From Megalobrama amblycephala (Eukaryota > Chordata > Actinopteri > Cypriniformes > Xenocyprididae), in assembly GCF_018812025.1 (NCBI RefSeq), contig NC_063054.1, positions 3,825,433 to 3,889,432 of the forward strand: a stretch of DNA of 64,000 nt, given 5' to 3'. Of this stretch, positions 1-12,900 are shown piece by piece; position 1 is the stretch's first letter, and each line of letters begins with the position of its first letter. Made by a program: the position numbers and the translations under genes. The notes under the pieces are model-generated. The model did not search any database, was not told where the DNA came from, and saw only the letters and a list, made by a program, of their open reading frames with translations.

Positions 1-25
1 TTAAGAGTTACAGATGTCATCTTAC

Positions 26-184
26 TTGTTCCACATGTTCATGCTCATTGGGTGTGAGAGTGATGGCCACTTCCTCCTTGTTCAAATTCCCGACGGGCTT
101 CTCAATCCTGGGATCAGATTTGGGCTTTCGGCTGAAGAAGCTGAGGAAACTGAGGGACTGGGACTGCTGCTTGGGTCTCTTCAT
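26..184 (-). CDS. 5' coding exon of an unidentified gene (continues beyond window)
   Basis: Reading leftwards from the ATG at 184-182, 53 codons stay open and end exactly at a strong splice donor (GTAAGA, GT at 25-24) in phase 0. The ATG has A at -3 and A at +4. The peptide begins MKRPKQQSQSLSFLSFFSRK and is basic, then becomes acidic. I do not recognise it. The basic start rich in Ser and Phe is vaguely like hAT/ZMYM1-type proteins, but this is weak. The exon probably begins at 419, where the - strand reads a long T-rich tract followed by CAG, leaving 185-419 as 5' UTR with several upstream ATGs. An alternative acceptor at 131 (TTCTTCAG, exon 26-131) would make this an internal exon instead. 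Being a gene end is supported by the CpG-rich exon upstream at 3584. The translation start is the least certain point. Confidence 0.5.
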
Positions 185-802
185 TGTTCAGAGCTGGACC
201 GTCCAGCCAAAACAGCATGAGCGGATCGAGCTCCTTTTGTTTGTGTGTCTCTGTTTGTTGCTTTACGGTCTGATGCTGAACACTGGCAAACAGACCATTG
301 TGAGGAAGTACGAAAATCATCCACAGCAGCGTTTCCTGATCAAGGTCATCCTTGTTTTCTTCTCACATTAAATGTTTTATGCTCCTTTAGTTATCCAAAC
401 AAACCACAGATGTTCATAACTGAAAAAACAAACAAACATATGAACAGTATCAGTACATTGTGAAAGTTAGATTGTTGTAGAAAACATCTTGTGAAATTAA
501 TCTCCCAACTGGACCACAGTCTGGTACATTCATATCAACAGTCAACATGTAATGGAGAAGGAGATGCCAGACAGACAAAAAATGGCAGAGACTGACTTCT
601 GTGTTCCCTGAAGGATTCAGAGGCTCTGATGTGGAGGATGGGGTTTACTTTCACTTGTTAATGCTACTCTCCTCCACCTGACTCCACATCAGATAAACAC
701 ATTACTTCAGAACATCATGTTCAAGCATTGAGCAGACATATCTGGCTTCAAAACTGAGAAATGTTGTCTTGGCAACTAACTGAAAAAAATATAGTTGAAG
801 TT

Positions 803-1269
803 AAAGGATTAGTTCACTTCAGTATAAAAATGTCCTGATAATTTACTTCACTGGGGTTCAACGGGTTGAAGGTCCAAATGTCAGTTTCAGTGCAGCTTCA
901 AAGAGCTCTACATGATCCCAGACGAGGAATAAGAGTCTTATCTAGAGAAACCATCTGTCATTTTCGAAAAAAATGCAAATTAAATACTTTTTAACCACAA
1001 ATGCTCATCTCTGCTCTGTGATGCTCCACGCATTACGTAATCAAGTTGGAAAGGTCACGCGTGACGTAGGCAGAAGTACCGCGGTAGGGCAAAAAAAAAA
1101 CATCTTATTTTCTCTTCCAATTAAGTCGTTTGACTTAGTCTTTGTAAGGTTTTCCTCAAAAAACCTTCATTTCTTTTCGACTGAAGAAAGAAAGACATAA
1201 ACATCTTGGATGACATGGGGGTGAGTAATTATCAGGAAATTTGAATTCTGAACTGAACTAATCCTTTAA
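803..1269. mobile_element. foldback MITE, AAAGGATTAGTTCAC family, copy 1
   Basis: The termini are inverted (AAAGGATTAGTTCAC at the left, GAACTAATCCTTT at the right). The interior shares long stretches with 27990-28846 and 52330-52634, such as the ATCATGTAGA and CATCTTGGATGACATGGGGG blocks. It is a non-autonomous element with no ORF. Confidence 0.8.
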
Positions 1270-1556
1270 ACTACAAAAATTACTAAAACTTAAGCTGAAA
1301 AAATGAAACTAAATTGAAATGTTTTTAAAAAATAATAATAAAATGACAAAAGCACACAACAAATTTACTAAAACGTAAACTAAAATTAAAAGCTAACAAA
1401 AATAAACACAAACTAATTTAGAATATTAACCTAATGAACACTAAAATAGTACATGCATAAGACTAAAATAAATAACACTCCATTTGACATATTGTTCATA
1501 ATTCTTTTGCTATCTAATAAGAATACAAACTAAATGATTCAATAATAATATAAAAC

Positions 1557-1900
1557 TAGGGCTGCATTAATCGTTTGCAAAATAAAAGTCTGTGTTTACG
1601 TAATATATATGTGTGTGTTCTGTGTATAATAATTATGTATATATAAATACACACACATTCAGGTATATATTTAAGAAAAATGTTATATTTATATATAAAA
1701 TATTTATGTTCATATGTAATATAAAATATATATAAATATATATATTTATAATACATGCATATATTTCTAAAGTTTATACCTGTATGTGTGTGTATTTATA
1801 TATACATAATTATTATACACAGAACACACACATATATATTACGTAAACACAGACTTTTATTTTGCAAACGATTAATCGCGATTAATCGTTGCAGCCCTAG
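1557..1900. mobile_element. AT-rich palindromic element with AGGGCTGCA termini
   Basis: The left arm begins AGGGCTGCATTAATCG and the right arm ends GATTAATCGTTGCAGCCCT. Both arms carry TTTGCAAAATAAAAGTCTGT and its complement, then TATAT/TGTG-rich DNA meeting in the middle. The whole unit can fold into one hairpin. No coding content. Confidence 0.8.
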
Positions 1901-2121
1901 ATAAAACATATTCAGAGCTTTACAGATAAACATTATGATGTGGTCTCACATTAAATCTGATTAAATTCAGAGATATGGCCTAAAAACTGTACTTTATGGT
2001 CATTAAAGATAACAAGAAAATCAATGAATTATTCTAGTGGTAATGAGTCTTAATAGTAAAACAACTACACTTTTAAAACAAGAAAATCATGGTTTGTTAA
2101 ATGAGAAAAACATAAATCCCA

Positions 2122-2556
2122 CACTCCAAAAAACAACCAGTGGTTGGGTTAAATGTTTGCCTAACCTGCTGGTAGTTTTATTTAACTCAACTATTGTTTA
2201 AAAAATACTATATTGCTTGCTTAAAATGAACCCAAAATAGGTGGGAAATTAACCTTTATTAATCTGTTTAATCAATTAAAATTTAATAATAAGTTTAATG
2301 ACTAATAATTAAACAATAAACATTTATTTAAAAACTTGTTCACCTTTTGATTATTATTGCCTCTAGTAATTATGTCTGATTTTTAATTTCCAACCTATTT
2401 TGGGTTCATTTTAAGCCAGACATATAGTCATTTTTAAACAATAGTTGAGTTAAATAAAACTGCCCAGCACGTTGGTCAAACATTTAACCCAACCACTGAG
2501 TTTGTCCATATTTAACCCAACTTGGGTTGTTTTTAACCCAGCATTTTTTAGAGTGC
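2122..2556. mobile_element. foldback MITE, TTTAACCCA family, copy 1
   Basis: The arms are complementary and include GAACCCAAAATAGG and its complement around an AT-rich centre. The termini carry AACCCAG/TTGGGTT motifs and ACTCCAAAAAA/TTTTTTAGAGTG. A full-length relative lies at 59462-59937 and a core-only copy at 52634-52820. Confidence 0.8.
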
Positions 2557-3583
2557 ATGGGCCTCAAAAGATCAATATTTTGATCTCAGATCAGCAGCAT
2601 TACGTAATGAGCGTAAGGCTCTGTGTCTTTACGGCTCCATCACTCAACACAAACCAATAAACACCACAGACCCTTGATATCAAGGTCACTCAACACTCAA
2701 GCCGGGTTTGAAACGCACTGGATCCAGCTTGAAGCGTGAATAAAAAAGGTTATACAGTTGTAATGGAGGCCACATGATATATTAAATTATCACAAGCGTG
2801 CCTTCAGGCATTCTAATGCATAGATCATTTCCATCAATGCATGGAAAAGAAATAGTTTCATCATGCATAATGCAGTGGACCTCAGCGATGAGACAAAGCT
2901 CAAATGTGTTTTATAGCTTCTCTGGCCATAGAGCAGAATCCTGTGGCTGAGATCTTTGGATTGACTTCGGTGTGTTTTCTTTTCCCTGGACTATTCCTGG
3001 ACATGCACTCAACGGCTCTCGTGTTTAACCACATTAAGCAAAGTTGGGCAACAACTTGGAAAACCTAAAATATCAAAAGCCGAAGCAATGCTATCATAGC
3101 TCTGTTTACAGTGATATCAGGCTCTGATGAAGAGGGAGGGGACCCATTAACACCCTGACTAATAACAGTGATCGGGAAAGCATCGGTTCAGGATGTTATA
3201 TGAGGACACACCTCCACACTGAGGGCCAAGAGAGCATCGCGGATCCGACATTTACACCAACTGTTACTTTAATGATACATTGTATCGCGCACAGAATAAC
3301 ATGCACTCTGAACTGTGCAGGAATATGTCTGTTTATCGCTCCTTTAAATCCTTCACTGCGGTTCGTTGTCTGCGAACAGAATGTGTGTTATTAATTAATC
3401 AGAAGGTCTGACCAGGGCATCACAGCACTGCAGGGAGTGGCAAGGTTATTACGTATTACTGTCCACCCCTGCCAAATAATACACTTTTACGCGTAAATGC
3501 AGCTTATGATACTCAAAAGCAGAGACAAAATCGTCTTCCGAGCAAAAGATAGCGCACAATAATGTAAAGAAATCGCCTCTTAC

Positions 3584-3796
3584 CTCCGCTCAGTGCGTTA
3601 TCAGCTCAGCACCATCGGCTGTTGGCTCCTCCCACCGAGCGGCTGAGGACGCGCGAGCTCTCGAGGCTCCTCCCACTGCTGTAAAACGTCGCCTATTTGG
3701 TTTCTTTGAGCGTTCTGCTGGACGCTGGTCCGAGATTCGCCGCATGACGTTGGCGAGGAGATCCCCTTGAACCTCGAGGTTCCCTCCTCTGCACAC
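3584..3796 (-). other. non-coding first exon and CpG-rich promoter of the left-edge gene
   Basis: A short GC- and CpG-rich island in AT-rich surroundings ends on the - strand at a consensus donor (GAG|GTAAGAGG, GT at 3583-3582). It contains CCTCCCAC-type GC boxes on the + strand and a (GA)n/(CT)n run immediately upstream. This is what a vertebrate 5' UTR exon looks like. It would splice over about 3.2 kb to the exon near 26-419. Its far end, the transcription start, is only estimated. Confidence 0.55.

Positions 3797-3798
<2 letters not shown>

Positions 3799-3858
<60 letters not shown>
3799..3858. repeat. (GA)n microsatellite at the divergent promoter
   Basis: About 29 perfect GA dinucleotides lie directly beside the CpG-rich first exon on the - strand, where they read (CT)n just upstream of the presumed start. 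It may be a nucleosome-excluding promoter element or simply a polymorphic repeat. Confidence 0.95.
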
Positions 3859-3859
<1 letters not shown>

Positions 3860-4107
3860 GAATCACTCAATATGCCATTTGTTAATGAAACAGAACCTGA
3901 TAACGATCTCTTCCCCTGAAAACTACAACAAAAGGCTATATAAAAAAGCTACAAAAGGCTTGATCTGTTGTCTGTTCAGTAATTTAGCAAATATAAATGT
4001 GCCTATTACATAACAAGACAACGATATTAATATATTAGTTATATATATAACTAACATAGGATGACGTCTGTGTATTATTATGGACTGTACATGGTTTTGA
4101 TATGGAC

Positions 4108-5048
4108 TTCTAAATCTAACACAAGGCTTTCCTTTATTTTAGCTAGACTATATTAAAAACATTTAATAAAAAGAGAAATGGAGAAACAGAAAGGCAAAAT
4201 ATACTCGGAAACGCGTAAGGCTATAATATAATATTGCCTAATATAATATAATATAATATAATATAATATAATATAATATAATATAATATAATATAATATA
4301 ATGTTGCTACTGCTGCTGTTGTTATAATATGAGCAAATAAAGCTAATAATTATTAGTTAATATGCCTATAAAAATTAATCAAAAGCACTAAAAATGAATA
4401 AAAAAATACCCTAAATCTAACACAAGGCCTTCCTTTATTTTAGCTATATTAAAAACATTCCATAAACATTCCATGAAAAGAGAAATGTAAAAATAGAAAG
4501 GCAAAAATGTACCCGGAAATGCATAATAAAATAAAATAAAATAAAATAAAATAAAATAAAATAAAATAATAAAATAAAATAAAATATAATATTGTTGAGG
4601 CTGTTGTTATAATGTAATAAGCAAATTAAGAATAATTATTAGTAATTATTACGCCCATAACAATTAATTAAATGCGCTAAAAATGAATAAAAAAAAACCT
4701 AAATCTAACAAAAGGCTTTCCTTTATTTTAGCTAAAAACATTCCATAAACATTCCATAAAAAGAGAAATGTAAAAACAGAAAGGCAAAAACGTACCTGGA
4801 AACACATTACTAATATAATAGGTTATAATATAATATAATATAATAGGCTATAATATAATATAATATAATAGGCTATAATATAATATAATATAATATAATG
4901 TAATATAATATAATAGTCTATAATATATTATAATAGGCTGTAATATAATATAATATAATATAATCATTTCTGCTGCTGTTGTTATAATATAATAAGCAAT
5001 AAGAATAATTATTATTACGCCTATAAAAATGAATGAAATGCGCTAAAA

Positions 5049-5083
<35 letters not shown>

Positions 5084-5914
5084 GAAAACTAAATCTAACA
5101 CAAGGCTTTCTTAGCTTTTAGCTAGGCTATATTAAAAACATTCCATAAACATTCCATAAAAAGATAAATGTAAAAATAGAAAGGCAAAAACGTACCCAGA
5201 AATGCGTAACTATAATATAATATAATAGGCTATAATATAATAGGCTATAATATAATAGGCTATAATATAATATAATATAATATAATAGGCTATAATATAA
5301 TATAATATAATGTAATATAATATAATAGTCTATAATATATTATAATAGGCTGTAATATAATATAATATAATCATTTCTGCTGCTGTTGTTATAATATAAG
5401 CAATAAGAATAATTATTATTACGCCTATAAAAATGAATGAAATGCGCTAAAACTGAATAATAATAATAATAATAATAAGAAAGAAGAAGAAGAAGAAGAA
5501 GAAGATGAAAACTAAATCTAACCCAAGGCTTTCTTAGCTTTTAGCTAGGCTATATTAAAACATTCCATAAACATTCCATAAAAAGATAAATGTAAAAATA
5601 GAAAGGCAAAAACGTACCCAGAAATGCGTAACTATATATAATATAATATAATATAATATAATATAATAGGCTATAATATAATAGGCTATAATAGGCTATA
5701 ATATAATATAATATAATATAATAGGCTATAATATAATATAATATAATGTAATATAATATAATAGTCTATAATATATTATAATAGGCTGTAATATAATATA
5801 ATATAATCATTTCTGCTGCTGTTGTTATAATATAAGCAATAAGAATAATTATTATTACGCCTATAAAAATGAATGAAATGCGCTAAAACTGAATAATAAT
5901 AATAATAATAATAA

Positions 5915-5945
<31 letters not shown>

Positions 5946-6345
5946 ATGAAAACTAAATCTAACCCAAGGCTTTCTTAGCTTTTAGCTAGGCTATATTAAA
6001 AACATTCCATAAACATTCCATAAAAAGATAAATGTAAAAATAGAAAGGCAAAAACGTACCCAGAAATGCGTAACTATAATATAATATAATATAATATAAT
6101 ATAATATAATATAATATAATATAATATAATATAATATAATATAATATAATATAATGTTGCTGGTGCTATTGTTATAATAACAAAATAATTATTAGTTAGG
6201 CCTATTATTACGCCCATAAAAATGAATCAAAAGCGCTAAATATGTATAAATAATACCGTAAATCTAACACAAGGCCTTCCTTTATTTTAGCTCTATTAAA
6301 AACATTCCATAAAAAGAGAAATGTAAAAATAGAAAGGCAGCAGCA
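4108..6345. repeat. tandem array of seven 290-440 bp units with embedded (TATAA)n
   Basis: The phrase AAATCTAACACAAGG (variants ACAAAAGG, ACCCAAGG) recurs at about 4112, 4412, 4701, 5091, 5514, 5955 and 6260. Each copy is followed by TTAGCT..TTAAAAACATTCCATAAA, AGAAATGTAAAAATAGAAAGGC, a (TATAA)n or (AATAA)n run with AGGC interruptions, GCTGCTGTTGTTATAATA, and a (AAT)n/(GAA)n run. Spacing varies from about 289 to 440 because of the microsatellite runs. The array occupies nearly the whole gap between two divergent CpG promoters. Confidence 0.92.
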
Positions 6346-6359
6346 CGTACCCGGAAACG

Positions 6360-6565
6360 CGTAACCGGGGAAACGGATATACGCAACGTAGCGGAAGAAA
6401 AATGTATACAATGGCAATTTAGAAATCAATTAAGTTCTGAAAAAAGAGCATTAATTGCCTTTCTTTGCGGTCGCTGTGTTGTGGAATGGCGGACTGAGAG
6501 CAGCAGCGCAGCGTCACACCCGCGGGTTCGCAGCTCGGATCGGTCGCGTCAAGCAGAAAGAGCAG
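6360..6565 (+). promoter_or_regulatory. znf513: znf513 promoter and non-coding exon 1
   Basis: A CpG-rich stretch after the tandem array carries an ETS-like GCGGAAG near 6390 and an AATGGCGG motif at 6485-6492, the classical YY1 site found around 5' ends of vertebrate transcripts. It ends at a donor (GAGCAG|GTATAT, GT at 6566-6567). The ATG within the YY1 motif opens a three-codon uORF (Met-Ala-Asp-stop, 6486-6497). The exact start is not visible. Intron 1 (6566-6848) is short and repeat-free. Confidence 0.65.
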
Positions 6566-6848
6566 GTATATTTCTGACATCTGCTGAGCTGGACACACAG
6601 CTGAGTTCAGGGTTTAGATCTGTGTTACACAGCGACAGGATAAACGCACGCATTCAGTGCGTGTACATGAATACAGACTGCATTCTGTCGCACTACGAGT
6701 TCAACATATCCTGTATGAGCTATAAATAACGCCAGTCTTATTTATGTTAAATGACACTGTGAGGTGAGCATGTTCGCCCCTAAATGCGCCATGCATCTGT
6801 TAGAGGGCTTGTCAGTGCAGTAACGACTGCTGTTTCATTGTTTCAAAG

Positions 6849-6953
6849 GAGAATGAGTGGATTATTGGCGAGGGAATCCAGAGGAGGCTGCAAATAAAAA
6901 GGCTGACTGGAAGATGCCAAGAAGAAAACAGCAGAATCCACAACCTGTCAAGT
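6849..6953 (+). CDS. znf513: znf513 exon 2: uORF, start codon and first 13 residues
   Basis: The acceptor is TTTCAAAG at 6841-6848 and the donor is GT at 6954. The main ATG is at 6914 (A at -3) and starts MPRRKQQNPQPVK plus one base of the next codon. Ahead of it an ATG at 6853 opens a complete 14-codon uORF ending TAA at 6895-6897, 16 bases before the main start. Coding proper is 6914-6953. Confidence 0.93.
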
Positions 6954-9900
6954 GTAAGCTGCTTTTTCATCTCGATTTGTTTCATAAGTTTTGCTTGACT
7001 AATTCACAGAAAGATGATTAAAACTGGTCTTGAGCCATTTAAACTTGCACACATCTGTCCTAAAGTCACCTGAATGTTGATACAGTAATAGCAGGGACAG
7101 TTAGACTGTGTGCTTATATTATAAGCTATATAGAATTATATTGAATTGTGATTGACAGGTCTCACAGAAACATAATAATTGCACTGTTTTGATCATCTTG
7201 ATTTTGAATTGTACTTCCAGGTGTCAGACAAGATTCTTCTGATGATTATAAATGTATCCGCTGTAATGACATGTATCATGTGGCTAACAAAACTTGAGTG
7301 CTCGAGCTGAATTTAGCTGTGCAATTCACTTCATAGGAAGTAATTTTAGATTTTCAGTCGTAGATGGTGACTGTCATGGTAAATAATTGAATAATATAAA
7401 CAAATAATATAAACTGCTGAAGTATTTGGTTGTTCATTGTTTGTTCTTTTCTTCTCCAAAAGTGGTCATTATTCTCAGTCTCCTCCAGTAGATGTCAGTA
7501 AATCTGCAGTAAAGCCAGAGCCTGTTCATACTGCATAATGGGCTGCTTATTTTCCCTTTTTGTTATATGAAGGTCACATTAAAGTCTTGGAAACATTTTA
7601 CATTGCCTTCTTTATTTATCTTTACTATAACTTTTCATGTATAGTAGCTATTTTTTACACTTGGACATCTTAAAATATGAAAATTCATTATAAAAAAATG
7701 TTATTATAGTTTTAAAAGTTAAGAAAATCTTGCTGTTGTGGTCATTTTCACCATGACCAGCAGTTTTGCTACTAGTAGAGATAAAATGAACTATAAAAAT
7801 GATTTTTTTTTTTAATATAGTAAAGATAAAACAAACTATAAAAATGATTTTTTATATCCTCCTGAGACCCAGAAAAAAAGTTTTTTACATCATTATATTG
7901 TTTAGAGCATAAGAAACAAATTAAAAAATAACATTTTTGAAAAATTCTATTTTATTCATATGTTATGCTATGACCTCTGTAGTGGACGCCATTTCACTAA
8001 GCTGTTTAAAAAATAACATTGCATGAAATGACATGTATAGGCAAAAACAATGGGATTTTTTTTTTTTAAATCACCAATTAATTTTTAAGCTTCAGGATTG
8101 TTTTTAACCAAACTTTGTATAAAGATGATTCTCAACTATGTTATGAAAGATATAATGGAATTAATTGATATACCATTTTACTTTATGCAATATGTGGGTA
8201 AAATAGTCATACATGGAATTTTCCCATTCAATACAATGCATCTAATTTGCATATTAATGTGTTCTTGGAGCAATATGCAATGAAAAAAGAAGTGTAATAA
8301 TGGGAGTAATAGTTGGCAACATTTTCATGATAATATCTAATAATTAATAGGAATATTTATATATAATTTCTTTCCCTATTCACTTGTTGCATCTCCTAAA
8401 ATGCCTGATAAACATGATTTAAGTCCTGGTGTCCTCCACAGATGTCATGTATGAAATCAATGTCCTGTTTCATAACAGAAAGTCATATTTTGATTTGAAA
8501 CCCCATATTTTCCTGAGATGTTGATTATAACAAACAATTTGAAAATTAATCCGATTTAAATGATAATTACAAAATATCATATTTCCATAAGAGTGCTAAT
8601 TTTCATTTTCAGTCATATTTAATGACCAAGAAGTTGTTGTTTTCAAAAATGTGTTATCTCTGCAAAGCTCTGAATGTGCTCTTTACAGGACATCCAGACT
8701 TCAGAAAATCACTCAAATATAATGTCCACTACAGAGGACAGAAGTCTATTCCCAGGTCCCAGAAGGATATAGTAAAGATAAAACAAACTATAAAAAATGT
8801 TTTATATATATAGATATAATCTTTTAAAAAAGTGTATATGAAATATGATACATGTGATGTGTAAAGGAAAAAAAATATGTCACAAATTATGTTATTGTAT
8901 TTCTAATAATAATGCAAAAATGATTAAAATATAATTTAATTGGAGCCAATCATTTTCTTCAGAAAATGTTTAAAATGACAGAATGCTGTTAAACACAATA
9001 CATAAATAGTGACTTGGTTGAAATGAGAAATGAAATAAACTAATCAGAATGTGGAAAAAAAACATATTTTTCAAAGATTCCACAAATGATGATAGTTGAT
9101 TGATTGATTGATTTCTTGTTGATTAATTGTTACAAATGAACATGATCCCACAAGATGGTGTGCAGTTTACTTCTCAATCTTTGTTTGTATGATAAATGGA
9201 AGTTTATATGAAGTTTGCATCTGATGAATGAGTTTCATGTGGCTTTAGTAGTTTTACATACTTTGAAACAACAAAAAATATTAGTTGCCTATTAATAAAA
9301 TAAAGAATAAAATATATCATAACAAAAAATAAGCCATAAAAAAGTAAATGCAATAGTAGTATATACACACATTAATATCAACAGGAGGTAAGGGCAGAAA
9401 TGGCTCACATACAAATATACATACATAGGTCAAGTTGCATGATCTTCTTCCAGTGGACGCCATTGCTGCTGTCTTTAACCATGAGCCTTTGCTTTCAGTG
9501 GATTCTGAAGATGGTTTAGGCACTGTACGTCCAGCAAGCCTTACCTTTGAGAGCGACTTTCTCCTGGGACAAGAACTCGAGTTCTCAGATCCTGACAATG
9601 ACAGCAAGATCATAGGCCTTGAAAAGTTCTCAGGTGAGTTACTGTATGAGTTTCCGAGGCTGACTTTGGTTGGGACGTGTTCCTGTCATCCAAATGCTAA
9701 TCTAGTGGCACTGTTTGAATGAGAATTGTGCCAGTTCCCTTGGTACAAACCAGTCTCATGCTAAGAAAATCATATTTTTGTTTATTACAAAGACCAAATT
9801 TAATTCAGATTTTGGAAACTAGCTCTTATTACAGGGTTCCCACTGCTACTGAAAATCTGGAGGAATTGTAAAATTGTATAACAGTTAGAAATTAACAGAG

Positions 9901-12900
9901 AAATTTCAAACCACTTTTTTATTTGTGAAAGCAATTAATTGTCTTGACTAAGACTATTACAGTGCCTATAGAAAATCATCATACCCCATTGAAATAGGTA
10001 CTTTATTTGTTGTACAGCCTTAAATCAAAACCCATTCCCCCCAAAAAAAACCTTCTCCAGCTGTATTTACAAATATTATCTTACAACATCAAAGTAATGA
10101 AAGAAAAAGGCAAATTCGGAAAATTAATAAAAAACTGAAAAACTAGAATAACAGGGTTGGAAAAGTCATCAGTCCTCTGATTTAATACTTTGTAGTTTGC
10201 TTCACTGTAAAAATTGCCAGGAATTAAAGAGTATTATTTTACAATAAATTTCAGTTGACAGTGAAATGAATGCATGTTGGGTCATTTTCTTACAAATTAC
10301 TGTTAATCAACAGCAGCATGATGCTAACATTACAGTCATTTACTGCTCTTGTTTTGCTGTGAAATTCGCATTATAAAGTCTTTAACCATGCCACTGTAAG
10401 AAATGCTATTCTTTACCACTGTATTTGTTTTGAAGTCACCATTATGGTGATCAGTGTTCAGTTTGATTGGGATCTTGGACCTTGTATAGTTACATTCAAA
10501 TTTCTGATCTAGCCAAGTCAGAAGTGACAAAAAAATACATTCAATAAAACTATGACAAGCTAGAATATAAAATAAGTTAATAGGCTGATTTTAACTATTG
10601 AATATGATGATTTAGTTTTAGTGTTATTTCAGCATGAAGATTTTCCAATATCTTATTTCAAATTCATAACTGTTTGTAGATTGATCTTTCACAATAGTGA
10701 AGAAACTGCTGAGATTTATCTTTGAAAGGTGTGACATCATCTTTGTTCTTATAAGCATCACCTAATGATGAACAGACATCAATACATCAAAACTACAAAA
10801 CACAGCAATGGCGACATTCAACAAATAATAATAAAAATATAAACTCTGAAGATTGCAAAATAAACCAACAACACAAACTGCTAAAAGTGAACCAAAAATA
10901 AGTTTCGCAGCACAGATAAAAACGAATCTATTCATGCAGCATTGCATGCTGGGTACCTTCTTAGTACATATGCACTATAGAAATACAATATGATATTGTT
11001 TGTTTACAGTCATTTTTGTTTTCCAATACTGTAAACTCAGTAAAACCAAGTTTTTTTTTTTTTACAGTACAATTGTAAAAACATGAAATTGACAGTAAAG
11101 TACTGTAAAATTAAATACAGTAAATTTTTGAGAGTGCAGCTGGAAACAAGTGAAATTACTGTGAAAGTAATGCAATTATTAACCTGGGGCCAGTTTCAGA
11201 AAGGAGGTTAAGTGAAAACTCTGAGTATGTTAACCCTGAAATGAGGGAAACTCTGAGTTTTCCGTTTCAGAATGGGAGGTTTGTCAAACCCGAGAAAGCA
11301 GGTTAAGTCAAGCCCGTTTCTGAAAGAGAGGTAACTTATACTCAGAGTCAGTTACCATGGTAACTTAATCTGTGAACCTAACCTAGTCAGGAGCAGGTTT
11401 TCTTCGGTAAACCCAGAGTTTCTATCGGTCACCTCCCCCTTTTTAAAGTGCTAGTGATGTTTAAATAGTTCATTCATTCGTTCATGCTGCAAAAATGCTT
11501 TTCGTACCGAGTATTTTTTGTCCTATTTCAAGTACAAATATCTAAAAATTCTTAAATCGAGATGGATTTTGCATATAAGAAAATGATATAAGATATTTAG
11601 TCTTGTTTCCCGGGGGGATCTAAATTAAGAGCATTTAGTAAAATATCTGCCAATGTGGTAATAAAAATAATCTTAATGCAAAATGGAAAACAAGATTATT
11701 CAGAGTGTCTATTACTAAGTGCAAATTTACAGTAGCTCCACCCCCCAGTGTCAGACCAGGTTAAAACTGACACACATTCTTGTGGCTGCAGTGCTGTAGG
11801 CAGTAATGCGTTGGGTGCGGAGAATTAACTTGTGATGTGAATGACTGGGTTCAAATCTGCCTTCTGCCAAGCTCGCTATTCTCCCTTTTCCCATCACATA
11901 TCTCATCAGAAAGGCATTTATTTTCAATAAAAATGAAGAAAATGTTCTAAAAGTGGAAGTAAATTGCCTAACGAGTGTTTAATAATGATAAAATAATTTA
12001 CCCTCTGATATTGCATCCTGTTATTATTTTAACAGGTATTATTTTTTTCTTCTTTTTTTGCCTATGGAATACCATGAAAATGAATATTAGTTCAATAACT
12101 TACCATTCTACCAGTTTTCACCATTGATATTTTAACAGTGATAAGAATTAAACTTGCATTGATTCAGAAGTATGCAGACTCATTTTGTCACATGCTGTTG
12201 CCATGGTGAAGAGCTCCATTGAGCTCCATTGATGATGGCTTTTCATAGTCGTGGTTTATGTGCTTAACTTCGATTGAACTAACTCAGTTCAGCTTTTCTG
12301 AAACTGAAAACTCAGAGTTTCCCATTTCAGGGTAAGTCAACTCAGAGTTCAAGTTTTAACTCGGAGTTGGTTGAACCTCCTTATTGAAATGGGCCCCTGG
12401 AATATACTGTAATTTCACACTAAAATGTTTAACAGTGTTTACTTACAACCACTAATCCTTTTGGATATGTCTGTACTTGCTTTGCACACCTAGGGGGAAT
12501 ATTTGCTCATTCTTCCTTGTAGAATTGCTCAAGTTCAGTCAAATTCTGCTCTCTTCAATCCATCCACAGATTTTCTATCAGATTTAGGACTCAAGGACCT
12601 TCCTATCCTTAAGCCGTTGCGTTGCTCTTTTGCCGGTATGTTTAGGATCATTGTGAATGCCCATCTTCAGCTGTCTAGCAGAGGGACGCAGGTTTTACTC
12701 AAGAATTTGAATGTACTTGGCAGCATCCATTTTCCCTTCAATCAGCAGGGACTGGGCGATTGGTCAGGATTGAAGGGAAAATGGATGCTGCCAAGCCCAA
12801 TCTAGGTGTGCAAAGCTAGTACAGACATATCCGAAAAGATCAATGGCTGTAATTAAAGCAAAAGGTGGCTCTACAAAGTATTAAATCAGGGGACTGATGA

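Larger units (their letters stand above)
420..3583 (-). other. intron 1 of the left-edge gene, repeat-filled
   Basis: No coding signal is seen. The intron holds three inverted-repeat elements (803-1269, 1557-1900, 2122-2556), listed separately. The rest (420-800, 2560-3580) is unremarkable unique or degraded sequence. Confidence 0.4.

Noticed and set aside
3601..3870. Open frame with Ser-Leu repeats on the - strand
   Set aside because: It is translation of the (GA)n/(CT)n run at the promoter.
6481..6729. 82-residue open frame starting in znf513 exon 1
   Set aside because: Its start is not the conserved one; exon 1 ends at a donor at 6566 and the conserved N-terminus MPRRKQ lies in the next exon.
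12503..12805. 100-residue open frame considered as a transposase
   Set aside because: It lies in the antisense terminal region of a decayed transposon; no DDE-type motif is seen.
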